A stretch of 47,518 bases of DNA from assembly GCA_022825855.1 (NCBI GenBank), contig JAJDWB010000017.1, positions 1 to 47,518 of the forward strand, read 5' to 3'. This DNA comes from Dehalococcoidia bacterium (GTDB lineage Bacteria; Chloroflexota; Dehalococcoidia; Bin125). The translations under genes and the position numbers were made by a program. How positions within the stretch are numbered: position 1 is the first letter of the stretch; the number at the start of each line of letters is the position of its first letter. Positions 25,340 through 34,538 of this stretch are shown one piece after another. The notes beneath the pieces are model-generated. The model was not told the origin of the DNA. It saw nothing but the letters and a program-made list of their open reading frames with translations, and ran no database searches.

Positions 25340-26566
25340 CTAGACCGCTTCGTCCAACCGAAACGCCGCGTGCAACACGCGCACCGCTTCTTCGCCGTGC
25401 GCTGCATTGACCAGGCAGGTGATCCGAATCTCCGAGGTCGTGATCAGCTCGATGTTGATCCCCGCCTCCGAGAGCGAACGGAACATCGTCGCTGCGTAGC
25501 CCGGACCCGACTGCATCCCCGTGCCGATCAGCGACACCTTCACCAGGTCGTGCTTGAACAGCACATCGGCGGCGCCCAGTTCCTCGGCTAGCGGCCTGCT
25601 AATCTCACGCGTCTCTTCCCAGTCGGACTGCGAGACCGTGAAGGTCAGATCCGTAAGCTGCAACTCCGAAGCGTTCTGCACGATCGTGTCCACCGAGATG
25701 CCCGCATCAGCCAGGGGACCGAACAACTGAGACGCAATCCCAGGCCGGTCAGGCACGTGCCGCAGGGTGACCGACGCCACGTCGCGGTCCAGGGCAATGG
25801 TTCGTACTCGGTTCTCGGGTTCCATCTGAACCTCCCTGCGAATCAAGGTGCCGCCGCCGGAGCCGAACTCCGCCTGCGACGACGCCACCAGGATCGGTAT
25901 GTCGTAAAGCAGCCCCAGCTCGACCGCCCGTGGATGCATCACGCCGGCGCCCTGCGCCGCCGCCTCAAGCATCTCCTCCGAGGCAATGTCCTGCAAACAC
26001 CGCGCCTGCGGCTCGATGCGCGGATCAGTCGTATAGATCCCTGGCACATCGGTGTAAATCTCGACCTGAGATGCGCGCAACGCAGCGCCCAGGGCTACCG
26101 CCGACGTGTCCGATCCGCCGCGCCCCAGCGTCGCGTAGTCGCCTTGCGGGCTCTGCCCCTGGAATCCCGCCACGACCACCACGTGACCTTCGGCAAACTC
26201 CTCCTCCACCCGCCAGGTATCAATCCCGCGAATGCGCGCACGGCCGAACGTCGCGTCGGTGAACACGCCGGCCTGCGCGCCGGTCAGCGCCACCGCCGGG
26301 CAGCCCAGCTCGACCAGCGCCATGGTCAACAGGGCACTGGAGACCATCTCGCCGGTTGCCATGAGCAGGTCGGTCTCGCGCCGCGGCGGTCGCGGATTGA
26401 TCTCCCTCGCCAGGTTGAGCAGATCGTCCGTCGTCTTGCCCATCGCCGAGACCACCACCGCGACCTGTTCCCCGTCCGCTGCCCGCGATGCCACGCGGCG
26501 CGCGACGTTCCGCAGCCGCTCGACGGAACCGACCGACGTCCCACCAAACTTCTGAACAACGGTCAC
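25340..26566 (-). CDS. lysC: Aspartate kinase
   Basis: Phosphorylates aspartate, the entry step to lysine, threonine and methionine. The 408 residues begin TVVQKFGGTSVGSVERL. The ATP/aspartate site is seen in GRGGSDTSAVALGAALRASQ and EIYTDVPGIYTTDPR. Two C-terminal ACT domains (from about 270) include VPDRPGIASQLFGPLADAGI and LIGTGMQSGPGYAATMF, the usual sites of feedback control. The start is a GTG at 26566 that overlaps the thrB stop (GTGA), so thrB and lysC are coupled. The gap to dnaE is 156 bases. Confidence 0.96.
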   Translation of the reverse strand: MTVVQKFGGTSVGSVERLRNVARRVASRAADGEQVAVVVSAMGKTTDDLLNLAREINPRPPRRETDLLMATGEMVSSALLTMALVELGCPAVALTGAQAGVFTDATFGRARIRGIDTWRVEEEFAEGHVVVVAGFQGQSPQGDYATLGRGGSDTSAVALGAALRASQVEIYTDVPGIYTTDPRIEPQARCLQDIASEEMLEAAAQGAGVMHPRAVELGLLYDIPILVASSQAEFGSGGGTLIRREVQMEPENRVRTIALDRDVASVTLRHVPDRPGIASQLFGPLADAGISVDTIVQNASELQLTDLTFTVSQSDWEETREISRPLAEELGAADVLFKHDLVKVSLIGTGMQSGPGYAATMFRSLSEAGINIELITTSEIRITCLVNAAHGEEAVRVLHAAFRLDEAV

Positions 26567-27489
26567 AGAATCTGCGCCCCGCCCGTATCGATCCCCGTCA
26601 CAAAACCGCGACCCATTATCCCTCGCGCCGCCCCCGCCGACTCGAACGCCGCCTGCACCTGCGGTGCCCGATCCTCGCTCGTCAGCGCCATCAGTGTCGA
26701 ACCGCCGCCGGACAGGTAGGCCGCATATGCGCCCGCCGCGACGACCGCTTCGAACAACTCAAACATCTCCGGAAACAGCTTTGAGCGTGGAATCTGGTGC
26801 AGGCGATCATCGACCGCGGTCGGCAGCGCGTCCCACGAGCCCGTAGTCAGCGCCGCCACCAGCAGCGCCGACCGGCACGAGTTATGTACCGCGTCCTTGC
26901 GGCTCAGCTTGTTCGGCAGCAGCGCTCGACCTTTCTTGGTCGACATGTTGAAGTTGGGCGTAAAGCCAACGAATCGCAGCCCGTCCGCCACCGGCAGCGC
27001 CACGCGCGACACCTCGGCGCCGGACATCGCAACCACCTGGCAGCCGCCGAACAGCGCCGGCGCCATGTTGTCCGCGTGACCCTCGAGGTCCGAACCGAGC
27101 TCCAACACCCGATGCGCCGACAACTGACCGCCCAGCAGCGCGTTTGCCGCGACCAGTCCCGCCCCGCGGCAGGCCGCGCTCGCCCCGAGCCCGCGACCCA
27201 GTGGAATGTCGGCCTCGACCGTCACCTGGATCTCCTCCGCCTCGGGTCGTTCCAGATCCAGCTCCCGATACACCTCGCGCACGGCCTTGCGCACATGACG
27301 AGACATCGGCGAGCGCTCGCCCTCGTCGCCGACGGCCACTGCCACGGTCACCGTCGCATAGCGCTGCAGGGCCACGCCCAGCGCATCAAACCCGGTGCCC
27401 AGGTTCGCCGTCGACGCGGGTACGCGAACCGTGATCGGCCCCAGTGGCTCGATCGCTTCCGCATGTTCCGGCCAAGTCTCAACTGTCAT
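26563..27489 (-). CDS. thrB: Homoserine kinase
   Basis: GHMP-family kinase that makes O-phosphohomoserine, the substrate of threonine synthase. VRVPASTANLGTGFDALGVA is motif 1, IPLGRGLGASAACRGAG is the phosphate-binding motif 2 (GLGAS in place of the commoner GLGSS), and YAAYLSGGGSTLMAL is motif 3. ATG 27489 gives 308 residues. The reading frame extends upstream by 14 codons without support. It is followed by lysC at a GTGA overlap and lies 11 bases after tmk. hom and thrC are elsewhere in the window. Confidence 0.93.
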   Translation of the reverse strand: MTVETWPEHAEAIEPLGPITVRVPASTANLGTGFDALGVALQRYATVTVAVAVGDEGERSPMSRHVRKAVREVYRELDLERPEAEEIQVTVEADIPLGRGLGASAACRGAGLVAANALLGGQLSAHRVLELGSDLEGHADNMAPALFGGCQVVAMSGAEVSRVALPVADGLRFVGFTPNFNMSTKKGRALLPNKLSRKDAVHNSCRSALLVAALTTGSWDALPTAVDDRLHQIPRSKLFPEMFELFEAVVAAGAYAAYLSGGGSTLMALTSEDRAPQVQAAFESAGAARGIMGRGFVTGIDTGGAQIL

Positions 27490-27500
27490 CGCGCCACATT

Positions 27501-28154
27501 CTATGACCGAGATCCCTGTGCATCCAACCACTTGTTCACAACCTGCAGAGCCTCCGTCAACACCGCCGTCGCCGCTTGCCGAGCGTCGATCACGCGGACC
27601 CGCCCCGGTTGCTCTCCTGCCAGCCGGCGAAACCCGGCATTGACCCGCTCATGGAACGCCAGGTCCGCATCGCCGATTCGGTCGCCCTGCGAGGATCGGG
27701 CCCGTGTGCGGGCCAGGCCCTCCTCCGCCGAAATGTCCAGCATCAGCGTCAGATCCGGCGACAGCCCCTGTGTCGCCTCACGGTTCAGAGAAGACAACCG
27801 CTCCAGATCCAGGCCGCGTCCGTAGCCCTGATAGGCCAGTGTCGAGTCCGAATAGCGATCGCTCAACACAATCTCGCCCGCCTCCAGCGCGGGAATCAAC
27901 ACCTCGTGCACGTGCGACGCCCTCGCCGCCAGGAACAGCCAGGTCTCGTCCCAGTCGCTCATCGTCAACTCGGGATCCAGCACCAGACTCCGCAACCGGG
28001 TCCCCAGGGCGGTGCCGCCCGGTTCGAACGTCAGGCGCACCGTATGGCCGGACTGCCCCAGACACTCCGTCAGCGACCGGGCCAGCGTCGTCTTCCCTGC
28101 GCCGTCTCCACCTTCGACGGTGATGAACACGCCCGACCGAGCGTCAGCCGGCAT
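27501..28154 (-). CDS. tmk: Thymidylate kinase
   Basis: Phosphorylates dTMP to dTDP. The 217 residues carry the P-loop VEGGDGAGKTTLARSL, the DR motif in LSDRYSDSTLAYQGYGRG and the lid RARSSQGDRIGD. The ATG at 28154 overlaps the end of the R3H ATPase gene by 11 bases. Close packing with thrB-lysC downstream makes a tmk-thrB-lysC run, with no obvious functional link beyond co-expression. Confidence 0.95.
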   Translation of the reverse strand: MPADARSGVFITVEGGDGAGKTTLARSLTECLGQSGHTVRLTFEPGGTALGTRLRSLVLDPELTMSDWDETWLFLAARASHVHEVLIPALEAGEIVLSDRYSDSTLAYQGYGRGLDLERLSSLNREATQGLSPDLTLMLDISAEEGLARTRARSSQGDRIGDADLAFHERVNAGFRRLAGEQPGRVRVIDARQAATAVLTEALQVVNKWLDAQGSRS

Positions 28155-29796
28155 GGATCCGCACCCGACGGTTCGGCTCGCGGCCCCGGCTGACCGACTC
28201 CAGCGCTTGATCGCTCGCCAACTGGTGTTGCAGTTTGCGAATGTACGGATTTTGCGGCGCCAGATCGATCGATGACTGACGCCCGGCGTGAATCTGCGAA
28301 ATCGCGTCCTCGGCCTCCGACAGCGCGGCCGTCACCGTATCGCTGGGAGCGTCGCCCTTCGACAGCGCGCGCAAGCTCTTCTCCATCTGCAGCACTGTGT
28401 TGTGCTTCAGCACGACCACCGGCAGCCGGCGCGACTCGGCCAGCCGCAGTTCCGGCGGACGCCGACGGAATCCCGCGCGCAGCGTCATCACCACATCCGC
28501 TTCCTCGACCCGCTCAGCAATCGACACATTCGCCCCTGTCTCGCGAATCGCCTCCCGCAGCCGCGACAGCGAAACCCCCAACGGATACACCTTGCGATGC
28601 GGTCCCGACGACATTGATGTCGAACGCCCACCTCGTCGCCGCCGCAGCGGCGCCTCATGCTCCGATCCGTTACCGAACGACGCACCGTTGCCTCGGCCGT
28701 GACCGTTGCCGAACTCGCGGTTGAAGATGTCGTTGGTGGAGGGCTCCAGCCCTGACCAGACGCCGTCCGCCACGCTCGATTCCACCGCATCGGACGACGT
28801 ATGCACCGCCCCGTCGTCGTCGACCTCGCGAATCTCGGCCGCCACCGACTCGCCCCGCAGCAGTGCATCCACCGTGTGGCCAATCTCGGAATGCACCGCC
28901 ACCCGCGTGAACGATTGGATCTCGACCAGCGCCTCGAAGGTCGGCGGCGCCTTGCGCTCGAGCACCGACTTGCGCGTTCCCCGCCGCCGCGCCTCCTCGT
29001 CCGAAAGCGTCACCGTTTGGATCCCGCCGATCAGGTCGACGAGTGTTGGATTCAGCATCAGGTTGGCCAGTGTGTTGCCGTGCGCCGTGGCGACCAGTTG
29101 GACCCCGCGCTCGGCGATCGTGCGCGCCGCCTGTGCCTCAAGCTCCGTGCCGATCTCGTCGATCACGATCACTTCCGGCATATGATTTTCGACCGCTTCG
29201 ACCATCACCGAGTGCTGCAACTCTGGGCGCTCGACCTGCATTCGCCGCGCCCGCCCGATGCCGGCGTGAGGGATGTCGCCGTCGCCGCCGATCTCGTTTG
29301 AGGTATCGACGATCACCACCCGCTTGCCCTCGTCCGCCAGCACTCGCGCCGCTTCGCGCAGGATCGTCGTCTTGCCCACGCCCGGCCGCCCGAGCAGCAG
29401 AATCGAACTGCCCGCCTTGACGAAGTCCTCAATCACCGCCACCGACCCCGAGACCGCCCGACCCACTCGCATCGTTAACCCCACGACCTCGCGCTGCCGG
29501 TTGCGGATGCAGGCGATCCGATGCAGCGTGCGGGGAATGCCGGCCCGGTTGTCGGCGCCGAAGTCGCCGAGTTGCGAGACCACCAGTTGCAACTCGATCT
29601 GCGTGACTTCCGTGTCCCGCAACTCGACCTCGCCCTCCAGGTACCGCGCATACGGACGCCGACCCAGGTCGAGCACGACCTCCAGCAACTCCTCCGCCTC
29701 GCCGCTGGAGCAGACCGCCCTCCTGATGCCTTCTGGCAGTGTCGACAGCAGCGCCTCCAGATCGTCACTGCGCGCCGGGTTGGTCAATGTCGCCAT
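28144..29796 (-). CDS. SpoIIIAA/Ycf45-like AAA ATPase with C-terminal R3H domain
   Basis: P-loop ATPase of the SpoIIIAA/Ycf45 group found in Chloroflexota, Cyanobacteria and plastids. The Walker A GRPGVGKT (136-143), ARVLADEGKRVVIVDTSNEI and Walker B VIVIDEIGTELEAQAARTI are clear. A Gly/Asn/Arg-rich linker (about 375-415) separates it from a second small domain. The last 40 residues (APQNPYIRKLQHQLASDQAL then GREPNRRVRIHAG) form an R3H single-strand nucleic-acid-binding domain. ATG 29796 shares a base with the pdxT stop (TGATG) and gives 550 residues. The function of the family is not established. Confidence 0.85.
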   Translation of the reverse strand: MATLTNPARSDDLEALLSTLPEGIRRAVCSSGEAEELLEVVLDLGRRPYARYLEGEVELRDTEVTQIELQLVVSQLGDFGADNRAGIPRTLHRIACIRNRQREVVGLTMRVGRAVSGSVAVIEDFVKAGSSILLLGRPGVGKTTILREAARVLADEGKRVVIVDTSNEIGGDGDIPHAGIGRARRMQVERPELQHSVMVEAVENHMPEVIVIDEIGTELEAQAARTIAERGVQLVATAHGNTLANLMLNPTLVDLIGGIQTVTLSDEEARRRGTRKSVLERKAPPTFEALVEIQSFTRVAVHSEIGHTVDALLRGESVAAEIREVDDDGAVHTSSDAVESSVADGVWSGLEPSTNDIFNREFGNGHGRGNGASFGNGSEHEAPLRRRRGGRSTSMSSGPHRKVYPLGVSLSRLREAIRETGANVSIAERVEEADVVMTLRAGFRRRPPELRLAESRRLPVVVLKHNTVLQMEKSLRALSKGDAPSDTVTAALSEAEDAISQIHAGRQSSIDLAPQNPYIRKLQHQLASDQALESVSRGREPNRRVRIHAG

Positions 29797-30515
29797 CAGC
29801 CCGACCCTCCGGCTGCGGCAAGTCCCGGCTGCAAGGCAACCCGGGCCGCATACTCGGCGCACAGCCCGACGAAGCGCTCGTGCAGCCGGCCGTCCTCGGT
29901 CAATTCAGGGTGAAACGTCGTCGCCATCAACGAGCCATACTGCACCGCGACCGGCTCACGCTCCTGCTCCGGACCCAGGCGCAGCAGCACATCCACGCCG
30001 TCGGCCACCGTGCGAATGCGCGGCGCGCGAATGAAGATCGCGTGCAGCGGCCCGCCTTCCAACTCGCCCGGCGCGACGTCGGCTTCGAACGAGTCGATCT
30101 GGCGCCCAAAGGCGTTGCGTTCCACCGTCATCGGAACCAGGTGCAAGCCCGGCCGATCCAGCGTCACAATCTCTTCCGCCAGCAAGATGGCGCCGGCGCA
30201 GGTGCCCCAGATCGGCAGACCGGCGCGTCCACGTTCGATGATCGGCTCGCGCAGCTCATACGCGATCATCAACCGCGCGATCGTCGTGCTCTCACCCCCG
30301 GGGATGATCAGCCCGTCGACCCGGCTCAGGTGCTCGGCCGTCCGCACCTCATGCACCTCGGCGCCGACCCGCCGCAGCGCGACGGCGTGCTCGGCAAAGT
30401 CCCCCTGCAGGGCCAGGACACCAACAACAACCGAACCCGACCGCCCAACGTCACCCATTCTGTGCGCAGTCAACTCAGTCACCGGCTCCATTCCCGCGTG
30501 TGTGTCACTCACCAT
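29796..30515 (-). CDS. pdxT: Pyridoxal 5'-phosphate synthase, glutaminase subunit
   Basis: Hydrolyses glutamine to supply ammonia to PdxS. Class I glutaminase features: [15 protein letters not shown] at the start of the fold, [15 protein letters not shown], the nucleophile in [15 protein letters not shown], and the His-Glu pair in [10 protein letters not shown]. The start shown (ATG 30515) overlaps the pdxS stop by 7 bases. It gives an N-terminal extension of about 27 residues before the usual start, so the ATG at 30458 is a real alternative, although neither has a strong ribosome-binding site. Confidence 0.93.
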   Translation of the reverse strand: MVSDTHAGMEPVTELTAHRMGDVGRSGSVVVGVLALQGDFAEHAVALRRVGAEVHEVRTAEHLSRVDGLIIPGGESTTIARLMIAYELREPIIERGRAGLPIWGTCAGAILLAEEIVTLDRPGLHLVPMTVERNAFGRQIDSFEADVAPGELEGGPLHAIFIRAPRIRTVADGVDVLLRLGPEQEREPVAVQYGSLMATTFHPELTEDGRLHERFVGLCAEYAARVALQPGLAAAGGSG

Positions 30516-31396
30516 CCCCGCTTGGCCAGGATCTCGGACTCGGGAATCTTGTCGATCTCAAGCCCCGGCATCGCTCTGGGCAGGTTGGTCGACACAACCG
30601 CCAGGATTTCGTCGTCCTCGTAGTGCGTGACCGCACGGACGATGGCATTGGCCATCCGCGCCGGCTCCTCCGATTTGAAGATGCCGCTGCCGACGAATAC
30701 GCCGTCGGCGCCCAGACGCATCATCAACGCGGCGTCGGCTGGCGTGGCGACCCCGCCAGCAGCAAAGTTGACCACCGGAAGACGGCCCATCTCTCGCGTC
30801 TGCCTGACCAACTCCACCGGAGCGCCGATATCGCGAGAGTATGAAACCAGTTCCTCATCGCCCATGCTTTGCAAGCGGCTGATGGCGCCCTGCACCGACC
30901 GCATGTGACGCACCGCCTCAACGATGTTGCCCGTCCCCGCCTCGCCCTTGGTGCGAATCATGGCCGCACCCTCGGCGATCCGCCGTAGAGCTTCGCCGAG
31001 ATCGCGGCATCCGCAGACGAACGGCACCGCGAACTGATGCTTGTTGATGTGAAACGACTCATCGGCCGGCGTCAACACCTCCGACTCGTCGATGTAATCA
31101 ACGCCAAGCGCCTCGAGAATCGACGCCTCGACGAAGTGGCCGATCCGCACCTTGGCCATCACCGGGATCGAAACTGCGTCGATGATCCCGCGAATCAGCG
31201 AAGGGTCCGACATCCGCGCCACACCGCCCGAAGAGCGGATGTCGGATGGTACCCGCTCCAGCGCCATCACCGAGCAGGCGCCCGCTTCTTCCGCGATCCG
31301 CGCATGCTCCGGCGTGACCACGTCCATGATCACGCCGCCCTTCAGCATCTGCGCCAACCCGGCCTTGACGGTCTGCGTCGCGGTTTCAACGACCAT
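30509..31396 (-). CDS. pdxS: Pyridoxal 5'-phosphate synthase, PdxS subunit
   Basis: Makes PLP from ribose 5-phosphate, glyceraldehyde 3-phosphate and ammonia (DXP-independent route). The 295 residues include [20 protein letters not shown], the lysine in [30 protein letters not shown] and [20 protein letters not shown] 31396 is well supported: GAGGTGA lies 5 bases upstream. It is the first gene of the pdxS-pdxT-R3H ATPase-tmk run. A palindrome next to the likely -10 suggests regulated expression. PLP serves glyA and thrC in this window. Confidence 0.97.
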   Translation of the reverse strand: MVVETATQTVKAGLAQMLKGGVIMDVVTPEHARIAEEAGACSVMALERVPSDIRSSGGVARMSDPSLIRGIIDAVSIPVMAKVRIGHFVEASILEALGVDYIDESEVLTPADESFHINKHQFAVPFVCGCRDLGEALRRIAEGAAMIRTKGEAGTGNIVEAVRHMRSVQGAISRLQSMGDEELVSYSRDIGAPVELVRQTREMGRLPVVNFAAGGVATPADAALMMRLGADGVFVGSGIFKSEEPARMANAIVRAVTHYEDDEILAVVSTNLPRAMPGLEIDKIPESEILAKRGW

Positions 31397-31427
31397 CGAA
31401 TCACCTCTCACGGCTATGGGTGCGATC

Positions 31428-31451
31428 AGTCTATCGCGCACCAAGCGCGAT
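31428..31451 (-). promoter_or_regulatory. Candidate pdxS promoter with palindromic operator
   Basis: Minus-strand -10 TAGACT (31428-31433) abuts a perfect inverted repeat ATCGCGC-TTGGT-GCGCGAT (31433-31451). The -35 region is weak, as expected of an activator- or repressor-controlled promoter. The transcript would begin near 31421, about 25 bases before the start codon. Confidence 0.4.
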
Positions 31452-31517
31452 CATGTGCGGAGCGATGCGAATCCCCCCGCCTGCGCATCCCCGTACATGC
31501 AGGACCGCGAACATCGC

Positions 31518-32384
31518 TTAGCCGGTGGCGACTTCGGTCTCCAGCTCCTCGACTTCACCGCCGCCGGCCATCAGATAGGAGAGGCTCTCCAGCGTCAGCG
31601 TCTCACTGCGCCGGTCCTCGACCAACCGTCCGCGTTGGAAGACCAGGAACCGGTCGCCCACCCAGAACGCGTGCTGCGGCTTCGGCGTCACCAGCACTAC
31701 GGCCGTACCGCGCTGAGCGGCGCGCCGAATCAACCTCAGCACTGCGCCCGATTGCCGCACCCCAAGCGCCGATGTCGGCTCATCCAGGATCAACACCCGT
31801 GCGCCGTAGTACAACGCCCGGGCGATCGCCAGACCCTGCCGTTCGCCGCCCGAGAGCGTGTGCGCCGCGCGATCCGGATCGCCCAGATCGACGCCCAGTT
31901 TCTCCAACTCGGTCTGCATCGCTTCCTTGGCGTAGGTCACGTCGAACCGCTGGAAGATTCCCCAACCCTTAACCGGCTCGGCGCCCATGAAGAAGTTGCG
32001 CCACAGCGACATCATTGGCGCCAGTGCCAGGTCCTGGTAGACGGCCACGATCCCGTGCGACCGGGCCTGACGCGGCGAGCTGAACTCGGTTCGCTTGCCG
32101 TCCAGAAGAATCTCGCCCTCGCTCGGCGAGATCAGCCCGCACAGCATCTTGATGAAGACCGACTTGCCCGCTCCGTTGTCCCCGACCACGCAGGTCACTT
32201 CTCCCGCGCGCAAAGCGACATGCACGTCCTCCAGGGCCTGTACCGATCCGAACTGCTTGCCCAGACCTCGAACTTCCAGCACCGGCAGATCCGCTGACTC
32301 CGCATCCGCCTCCGGCGCGGCAGACGCCGTGGCAGCGCCGGTCTCTTCCATGGCGTCGGTCGGTTCCGTCGTCTCGGTCGTCAT
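31518..32384 (-). CDS. Sugar-type ABC transporter ATP-binding protein
   Basis: Single nucleotide-binding domain of the FrcA/RbsA class that powers a BPD_transp_2 permease. Walker A GDNGAGKS (68-75), Q-loop VYQD, signature LSGGERQ (177-183) and Walker B VLILDEPTSA are normal. The H-loop histidine (usually ITH or VSH) is replaced by Pro234 in VLVTPKPQHAF. An acidic low-complexity leader of about 33 residues precedes the domain. It is the last gene of binding protein 2, binding protein 1, permease, ATPase. FrcA-like proteins usually have one domain, so the single domain is not a truncation. Confidence 0.9.
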   Translation of the reverse strand: MTTETTEPTDAMEETGAATASAAPEADAESADLPVLEVRGLGKQFGSVQALEDVHVALRAGEVTCVVGDNGAGKSVFIKMLCGLISPSEGEILLDGKRTEFSSPRQARSHGIVAVYQDLALAPMMSLWRNFFMGAEPVKGWGIFQRFDVTYAKEAMQTELEKLGVDLGDPDRAAHTLSGGERQGLAIARALYYGARVLILDEPTSALGVRQSGAVLRLIRRAAQRGTAVVLVTPKPQHAFWVGDRFLVFQRGRLVEDRRSETLTLESLSYLMAGGGEVEELETEVATG

Positions 32385-32405
32385 CTCCGCTCCAACTCCA
32401 GCCGG

Positions 32406-33446
32406 CTATCCCGACCTCGCGGTTCGCACTCGCTCACCAACCACGTGGTTGATCAACGTGGCGACCAGCAGCAGCACACCGTAGAACGCCCAACGCCAGT
32501 CGGAACTCCAACCGGCATGCGGGATACCGACGAAGGCGATCCCCCAGATCAGCGCGCCGATCGCCGGACCCAGCGCTGAACCGCGTCCGCCCGACATCGC
32601 GCAACCGCCGACGACCGCCGCAATGATGTAGAAGAACTCCTGGCCCACGCCCTGCCCTGCCTGTACCGACGTGTAGCGAATCGCGTTGCTGACGCCCACG
32701 AACCAGGCCGCTCCGGCGGTCAGCATGAACAGGCCGATCTTCGTCCCGTTCACCGGCACGCCCACCGCGCGCGCTGCATCACGGTCGCCGCCGGTGGCGA
32801 AAATCCAGTTGCCAATCTTGGTCCGCCACAGAATCCAGGTCGCGATCAGAATGAAACCCGCCCACCAAATCAACGAGACGCGGAAGTCGGACGGCGCCGT
32901 GCCGAACACCGTCGCCACGATCGTGTGCAACGAGTCGTATCCGCCCGCATCGTCGATGTTCTCGATCAGCGCATCGCCCGTGAAGTACTTGGAGAGCGCC
33001 ACATTCGCCCCGCGCAGGCCGAAGAACGTGCCCAGGGTGATCACAAACGACGGCAACCCGGTCCAGACGACCAGCACGCCGTTCCACAGCCCCAGCGCCA
33101 GGCAGACCAGCAGCGAGAGGAATACGGCCGCCCAGAGGTTCATCCCCCACTCCGTCGCCATCACTCCCAGCAGCGCCCCCGCGGTGCCCACCATGACCCC
33201 GGCCGAGAGGTCGAACTCCCCGCTGATCATCAGCAGTCCTACGGCCACGGCAATAATGCCGTATGGCCAGGCTGTGTCCAGCACCCGGGCAATCGTCGGA
33301 ACCTCCAGCATCGCGCCGGAACTGGCGATGCTGAAGAAGATGAAGAGCAGCGCCGCCGCCACTAGCGACCCCAGCTCGGGCCGTAACACCGCCGTTCGCA
33401 CCCACGGGCGCGCTTTGTCATATGCCGGTAACTGCAACAGTGACAC
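32406..33446 (-). CDS. Sugar-type ABC transporter permease
   Basis: BPD_transp_2 (RbsC-like) inner-membrane permease, 346 residues with about nine or ten hydrophobic helices. The conserved stretch ISGEFDLSAGVMVGTAGALL and the C-terminal GGCAMSGGRGSALGPAIGAL are typical. The start is a GTG at 33446, supported by GAGGAGAGGGG about 10 bases upstream. It lies 33 bases after binding protein 1 and 21 bases before the ATPase. The substrate is probably a sugar by family, but it is not defined. Confidence 0.92.
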   Translation of the reverse strand: MSLLQLPAYDKARPWVRTAVLRPELGSLVAAALLFIFFSIASSGAMLEVPTIARVLDTAWPYGIIAVAVGLLMISGEFDLSAGVMVGTAGALLGVMATEWGMNLWAAVFLSLLVCLALGLWNGVLVVWTGLPSFVITLGTFFGLRGANVALSKYFTGDALIENIDDAGGYDSLHTIVATVFGTAPSDFRVSLIWWAGFILIATWILWRTKIGNWIFATGGDRDAARAVGVPVNGTKIGLFMLTAGAAWFVGVSNAIRYTSVQAGQGVGQEFFYIIAAVVGGCAMSGGRGSALGPAIGALIWGIAFVGIPHAGWSSDWRWAFYGVLLLVATLINHVVGERVRTARSG

Positions 33447-33479
33447 CGCGTCCCCTCTCCTCAGGCGGACTTCCGCACT

Positions 33480-34538
33480 TTACTCCGTCGACGGCTCGTC
33501 GTCGCTGCTCAACGTGCCGATCCGTTGGGTGGCGTTGCGCACCCGCTCAACGTTTCCCTGATCAACGAATCCCGGACCCAGCAGCACGCCCCGGCCCGCA
33601 ATCCACTGCAACAGCGCATCAGCCAGCTCATCGCCTTGGGTACGCTGCGAATACTGCGTCAACCGCGAGTACGCGACGGGCAGATAGCCCTGCAGATACG
33701 GCTGCTGATCGACGGCAAACAGGACCTCACCGTCCTCGATCGCATCCAGGACCTCATCGTTCAACTCGAATACCGCGTGCAGGATCGGTCGAGTTCGGGT
33801 CTCGGTCGAGCGGATCCGATCAATCGCGCTCGACGCCGCATTCATCAGCCAGGTGTTCATCGTGAGCACCACGTCGATCGACGGATCCTCTCGCATCGCC
33901 TGCTCGATCTGCGCGCCCACAGCTCCTTCCGGATCGACGTACAGCTCGGTCAGCTGGCCAATTCGCTGTCCCGCCCTCGAACAGCGCGTGTCCAGCGCCA
34001 CGTTGAGTAGCTCGTGCTTGACGCACAGCAGATGCGCGCCGCCCGCCTCCTTCAGCCGATCCCCGGCCGCGAGACCGGCCACTGTTTCGACCTGGCCGAA
34101 ATAGGAATCGACGCCCAACTCCGCCCCGGCCACATCTCCGGCGTTGATCACATACACCGTGACGCCGATCAGCAGGGCGTCGCTGACCACTTCGGACAAT
34201 GCCTCCGGCTCCGATAGCGTCACGACCACGACGTCGAATCCCTGCTGGACGACTTCGTCAATCAACCGCACCCGCTCCTCGCTGGCCGTCAACGATCGCC
34301 AGAACAGGTTGACATCGAATGTGCGAGCCGCGTCCTCCGCCCCTTCGCGTACATCCTCCCAGAAGGGGTCGCCCTCCGCGCCGTGCACAATCATCGCCAC
34401 CGAGATCGGCGCCGCATCGCCCAGACCCAGACGCTCTCTCGCTGCCTCGGCGCACCCAGCCGCGATCAGCGCTGCCGCCGCCAGGACCAGCAACAGCCAG
34501 ACCCGCCCGAGTCCATCCAGAGACATCCGGCCGCTCAT
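33480..34538 (-). CDS. ABC transporter substrate-binding lipoprotein
   Basis: RbsB-type (Peripla_BP_4) extracellular binding protein. A lipoprotein signal is clear: WLLLVLAAAALIAAGC, with the lipobox cysteine near residue 29. The mature domain starts with the phosphate-free sugar-binder pattern VAMIVHGAEGDPFWEDVREG and has AVDQQPYLQGYLPVAYSR near the end. ATG 34538 overlaps the upstream binding-protein stop (ATGA) and gives 352 residues. The longer reading frame upstream lies inside that gene. It is a clear paralogue of the gene before it. Confidence 0.9.
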   Translation of the reverse strand: MSGRMSLDGLGRVWLLLVLAAAALIAAGCAEAARERLGLGDAAPISVAMIVHGAEGDPFWEDVREGAEDAARTFDVNLFWRSLTASEERVRLIDEVVQQGFDVVVVTLSEPEALSEVVSDALLIGVTVYVINAGDVAGAELGVDSYFGQVETVAGLAAGDRLKEAGGAHLLCVKHELLNVALDTRCSRAGQRIGQLTELYVDPEGAVGAQIEQAMREDPSIDVVLTMNTWLMNAASSAIDRIRSTETRTRPILHAVFELNDEVLDAIEDGEVLFAVDQQPYLQGYLPVAYSRLTQYSQRTQGDELADALLQWIAGRGVLLGPGFVDQGNVERVRNATQRIGTLSSDDEPSTE

